Assembly: GCA_030049455.1 (NCBI GenBank)
Contig: JASIKV010000447.1
Coordinates: forward strand, 1-6,838
Direction: 5' to 3'
Origin: Terriglobia bacterium
Lineage (GTDB): Bacteria > Acidobacteriota > Terriglobia > UBA7540
Length of the DNA stretch: 6,838 nt
A program made the translations under genes and the position numbers. The first letter of the stretch is position 1. The number at the start of each line of letters is the position of its first letter. Of the stretch, positions 6,801-6,838 are shown one piece after another. Below the pieces are notes generated by a model that saw only the letters and a list, made by a program, of their open reading frames with translations, did not search any database and was not told the DNA's origin.

Positions 6801-6838
6801 ACTATGGCCTCGCTGCCCATCGATCAAGATATCTTAGA
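3813..6838 (+). CDS. Tandem BadF/BcrA/HgdC-type ATPase activase fused to a DUF2229/COG3580 domain (3' end cut off)
   Basis: The frame is open for 1008 codons from the ATG to the window edge. It is a relative of the activators that use ATP to send a low-potential electron to 2-hydroxyacyl-CoA dehydratases and benzoyl-CoA reductases. ATPase domain 1 (about 9-300) has GLDVGSTTVK (12-21), ELGGQDAK (109-116), NDKCAGGTG (C139), GKCGVFAETD (C178) and LLLGGPN (229-232 for GGPN). Domain 2 (about 354-625) has GIDGGSTSTK (356-365), DVGGQDIK (456-463), NTQCSAGNG (C481), GYGCAVFMQSD (C520), QGGTQHN (574-579 for GGTQHN) and HCGEAGAIGAA (C609). The cysteine pairs are both 39 residues apart, as in HgdC (Cys127/Cys166). 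A junction holds CYFCKNKC (C654, C657, C661) and SCEKG (C697). From 770 (IGIPRLLNMYSVNP) begins the DUF2229/COG3580 region, with DPCFPSK (C822), C850, C869 and GRPYHNDPG (971-979). Relatives often reach 1200-1500 residues, so a few hundred are probably missing. The physiological substrate is unknown. Confidence 0.92.
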   Translation, partial: MPEADPKNLVVGLDVGSTTVKSVVVDALTDQILWSDYQRHDTKQPEKCLEFLKRMEADTGIRAGESRVFVTGSGGGTVGGHIGAKFVQEVNAVSLAVEKLYPECGSVVELGGQDAKIIIFKEDPETGRKKKIPSMNDKCAGGTGAVIDKINAKLRIPAEDLCKMGYLGLKLHPVAGKCGVFAETDINGLQKSGVPPPELMASLFEAIIQQNLAVLTRGNTLRPTVLLLGGPNTYIKGMQDCWKFNIPKVWEERNFPLPEGKDPKDLIKVPDNAQYFAALGCVRFALDEDANVGIYKGCEKLEWYINVGRLEEKQKKGGSGLYKTEDELSAFKDRYKAHKFVPRTFQPGEHVRAFMGIDGGSTSTKAVLVSQEGEVMVKCYQLSKGNPLEDTMEMFANLKKQVESQGATLELLGVGSTGYAKDILKDVLNADVALVETVAHTQAALHFYPDADVICDVGGQDIKLIILQDGRVKDFKLNTQCSAGNGYFLQSTCVGFGHDVMKYADLAFSAKAMPMFGYGCAVFMQSDIVDFQRQGWKPEEIMAGLANVLPKNIWLYVSQIPNLASLGNTFVLQGGTQHNLAAVKAQVDFIESRFKDKGAMPNVIVHEHCGEAGAIGAAIEARRLYNNGHRTSFIGFEAVEKISYVTHRNENTRCYFCKNKCMRTFIDVNIAASDESWKKSKIPILPGVKRLIVGNSCEKGLVEDVADMREIKKGLDAAKKDNPNMVEVAAKAAFKSYAPPMVAGQPPKFTLTPKQKKRVELLKKRASLRIGIPRLLNMYSVNPIFSAYFEALGIPAENLIYSDFTSEQLYKEGAKRGAIDPCFPSKVGIPHVHNLLYVHHKKKPLDIIFCPMIDDLPSDMNFAQSHRSCPTVATTPEAVKAAFTKEGDIFKESSILYLDTFVNPGDPPLLTKQMYDQFVDILGLGWEENTRAVEAGFKAQGEFQEKVLRAQGREILKRLEAEDRIGIVMLGRPYHNDPGINHEIMEEFQKIGYPVLTMASLPIDQDIL

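Noticed and set aside
6207..6827. A 206-codon open frame on the minus strand
   Set aside because: It is opposite the DUF2229/COG3580 region of the activase, and its protein shows no family signal of its own.

Overview
The window is a GC-rich stretch of bacterial DNA with all supported genes on the + strand. No marker gene fixes the organism. The gene set (ATP-dependent, iron-sulfur 2-hydroxyacyl-CoA dehydratase-activase relatives) and the clear Shine-Dalgarno sites point to a bacterium with anaerobic or facultative metabolism. An Acidobacteriota or delta-proteobacterial type lineage is a guess from general familiarity with these genes, not something the sequence proves.

Layout. From the left edge to 998 runs the 3' part of a membrane-bound, processive-type family 2 glycosyltransferase. 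A 480-base non-coding gap follows (999-1478). It is more AT-rich on its left side and very G-rich on its right side, and it holds an imperfect 12-bp stem-loop (1165-1195), a weak promoter-like pair (1210-1236) and a perfect hairpin after a run of nine G (1428-1452). Next comes a compact three-gene cluster: a 590-residue COG3581-type protein (1479-3251), a 162-residue VOC/PhnB-like protein (3266-3754), and a very long activase that runs off the right edge (3813 to beyond 6838, 1008 codons seen without a stop). Gaps inside the cluster are 14 and 58 bases, and each gene has a good ribosome binding site, so it looks like one operon. A strong GC hairpin sits in the second gap.

How the genes may work together. 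The long protein carries two tandem ASKHA (Hsp70/actin/sugar kinase fold) ATPase domains of the BadF/BadG/BcrA/BcrD/HgdC class, then a cysteine-rich junction, then a DUF2229/COG3580-type domain. Each ATPase domain keeps a pair of cysteines 39 residues apart, the same spacing as the two [4Fe-4S] ligands in the homodimeric activator HgdC. A single chain could therefore supply all four ligands of one cluster. The 590-residue protein has conserved-looking cysteines (C114, C153, C156, C474) and is the natural electron acceptor or partner. By analogy with HgdC/HgdAB, the pair would use ATP hydrolysis to push an electron to very low potential. The substrate is unknown, and no classical HgdA/HgdB or BcrB/BcrC subunit lies in the window. 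The VOC protein between the two halves is the least explained member and a possible clue to the substrate. The glycosyltransferase looks unrelated.
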